Origin: Diphasiastrum complanatum
Lineage: Eukaryota > Streptophyta > Lycopodiopsida > Lycopodiales > Lycopodiaceae
Length of the DNA stretch: 64,000 nt
Direction: 5' to 3'
NCBI GenBank assembly: GCA_029204225.1
Contig: CM055112.1
Coordinates: 42,416,890-42,480,889, forward strand
The notes under the pieces were generated by a model. That model was not told where the DNA came from. It saw nothing but the letters and a program-made list of their open reading frames with translations, and ran no database searches. Below, in pieces: positions 63,256 through 64,000 of the stretch (position 1 is the first letter of the stretch; each line of letters starts with the position of its first letter). Both the position numbers and the translations under genes were made by a program.

Positions 63256-64000
63256 ATGCTAGAGTCTAGTGAAAGGTTGAGTTCATCAAACTACTCTACT
63301 TGGAAAGTGAGGATGGAGTCCTTACTTGAGTTGAATGAACTCATGGACATAGTTGCAGAAATTGAAGAGAGACCTCTCACACTTCAAGAGCAACAAAGGT
63401 TTGATAAGAAGGCCAAAAGGGCTCTTCATATCATTAAAATGAATGTTACAAATGAACTTCTCAAGGAAGTTGGAAAGTGTCAAAGTGCAAGTGAGGCATG
63501 GAATGCCTTAAAGAAGCTCTTTGAATCAAAGTCCACATCTAGGGTATTGACCCTAAGGAGACAAATATTTTCTAGTAGGCAAAGAGAGGGTGAAAGTGCT
63601 CATGCATTTATCTTGAGAGTTAAGTCCCTAAGTGATGATTTAGCATGCATTGATGAGAACATAAAAGATGGTGAAATAGTCCAAGTTATGTTGAATGGTT
63701 TGCTAAATGAACATGCTAACCTTGTGCAAAGTTTTGCCATTCAAAGAGTCTTGCCAAGTGTGGTTGACTTGCAAGAAATCTTATTGGCTGAAGAACATAG
63801 GTTGCAATCAAAGCTTGATGGTGCATCCTTGCAAGGTGGAGGTGAAGAGGCTTTCTTCACAAAAGGCAAATTCAAGGGCAAAGGTAAAGGCAAAGGCAAA
63901 TGGTCCAAAGGTGGTAACTTTGATCATGATGATCACTCTTCCTCTTCCTCTTCTACTAAGAACAATAAGTCAAAGTTCAAGTGCTTTTATTGTGGGATAA
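63256..64000 (+). CDS. Ty1/copia gag, intact, running off the window
   Basis: A frame opens at ATG 63256 (MLESSERLSSSNYSTWKVRM) and stays open for 248 codons to the end of the window. It has the copia gag domain (AKRALHIIKMNVTNELLKEV, SEAWNALKKLF, ESAHAFILRVKSLSDDLACI), then a lysine/glycine-rich stretch (GKFKGKGKGKGKW) and the first half of a CCHC knuckle (FKCFYCG). There are no stops or frameshifts, unlike the other copia fragments here. It packages retrotransposon RNA in the virus-like particle. It may belong to a recent element whose pol lies beyond 64000. The 5' LTR could not be identified. Confidence 0.85.
   Translation, partial: MLESSERLSSSNYSTWKVRMESLLELNELMDIVAEIEERPLTLQEQQRFDKKAKRALHIIKMNVTNELLKEVGKCQSASEAWNALKKLFESKSTSRVLTLRRQIFSSRQREGESAHAFILRVKSLSDDLACIDENIKDGEIVQVMLNGLLNEHANLVQSFAIQRVLPSVVDLQEILLAEEHRLQSKLDGASLQGGGEEAFFTKGKFKGKGKGKGKWSKGGNFDHDDHSSSSSSTKNNKSKFKCFYCGI

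Overview
This window looks like nuclear DNA from a large, repeat-rich plant genome, most likely a fern or another seed-free land plant. The plant signals are nested Ty1/copia and Ty3/gypsy LTR retrotransposons with plant-type primer binding sites, a CACTA Tnp2 fragment, a Mutator-like element with a 9-bp target duplication, short GT-AG introns of about 80-160 bp and AT-rich intergenic DNA. The lineage guess rests mainly on two aegerolysin-like gene copies, a family known from fungi, bacteria and some seed-free plants. It is an inference. I saw no rRNA or tRNA gene, no CRISPR array and no clearly intact housekeeping gene.

Layout. 0.6-8.3 kb: a gypsy element was invaded by a copia element, and the composite then suffered an inversion of about 5.8 kb. 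9.1-10.9 kb: a decayed 597-codon ORF of unknown function. 11.9-13.9 kb: a decayed DUF7869-type gene on the minus strand. 14.2-17.5 kb: simple and satellite DNA (a degenerate CCCTTAGC array, an AT microsatellite, T-rich DNA, and a TTTCGGGATC-type satellite with recurrent palindromes). 18.5-22.1 kb: two decayed aegerolysin-like copies separated by gypsy fragments. 22.8-28.1 kb: a mosaic copia element carrying a 1.1-kb Mutator-like insertion.

28.1-36.5 kb is the most unusual part. It is a candidate 8.4-kb DNA transposon bounded by 37-bp inverted repeats. It holds a transposase-like gene (+), an unknown gene (-), a gene joining a histone H3/CENP-A-like fold to a Ulp1-type cysteine protease (+), and a second unknown gene (-). 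The unknown minus gene at 31.9 kb and the histone-protease gene diverge from one control region. That region holds nine CACGTG boxes and four copies of a near-palindrome, ATATCGCACTTGTGCG. A relative of the 34.7-36.1 kb gene lies at 50.9-51.7 kb, so the family is repeated. All four genes carry stops or frameshifts in this copy.

37.8-49.5 kb: copia LTRs and fragments, including a non-autonomous element and an opposed LTR pair. 53.5-55.2 kb: a gypsy gag-protease-RT fragment. 57.4 kb: a 180-bp CT microsatellite. 59.5-62.3 kb: fragments of gypsy gag, copia gag, CACTA transposase and a copia LTR. 63.3-64.0 kb: a clean copia gag ORF that runs off the window and may belong to a young element.

Almost all coding sequence is mobile-element derived and decayed. 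In the 9.1-kb ORF every stop can be explained by C-to-T change (CAG to TAG, CGA to TGA), as expected of methylated, silenced DNA. All homology calls come from reading motifs by eye, with no database search.
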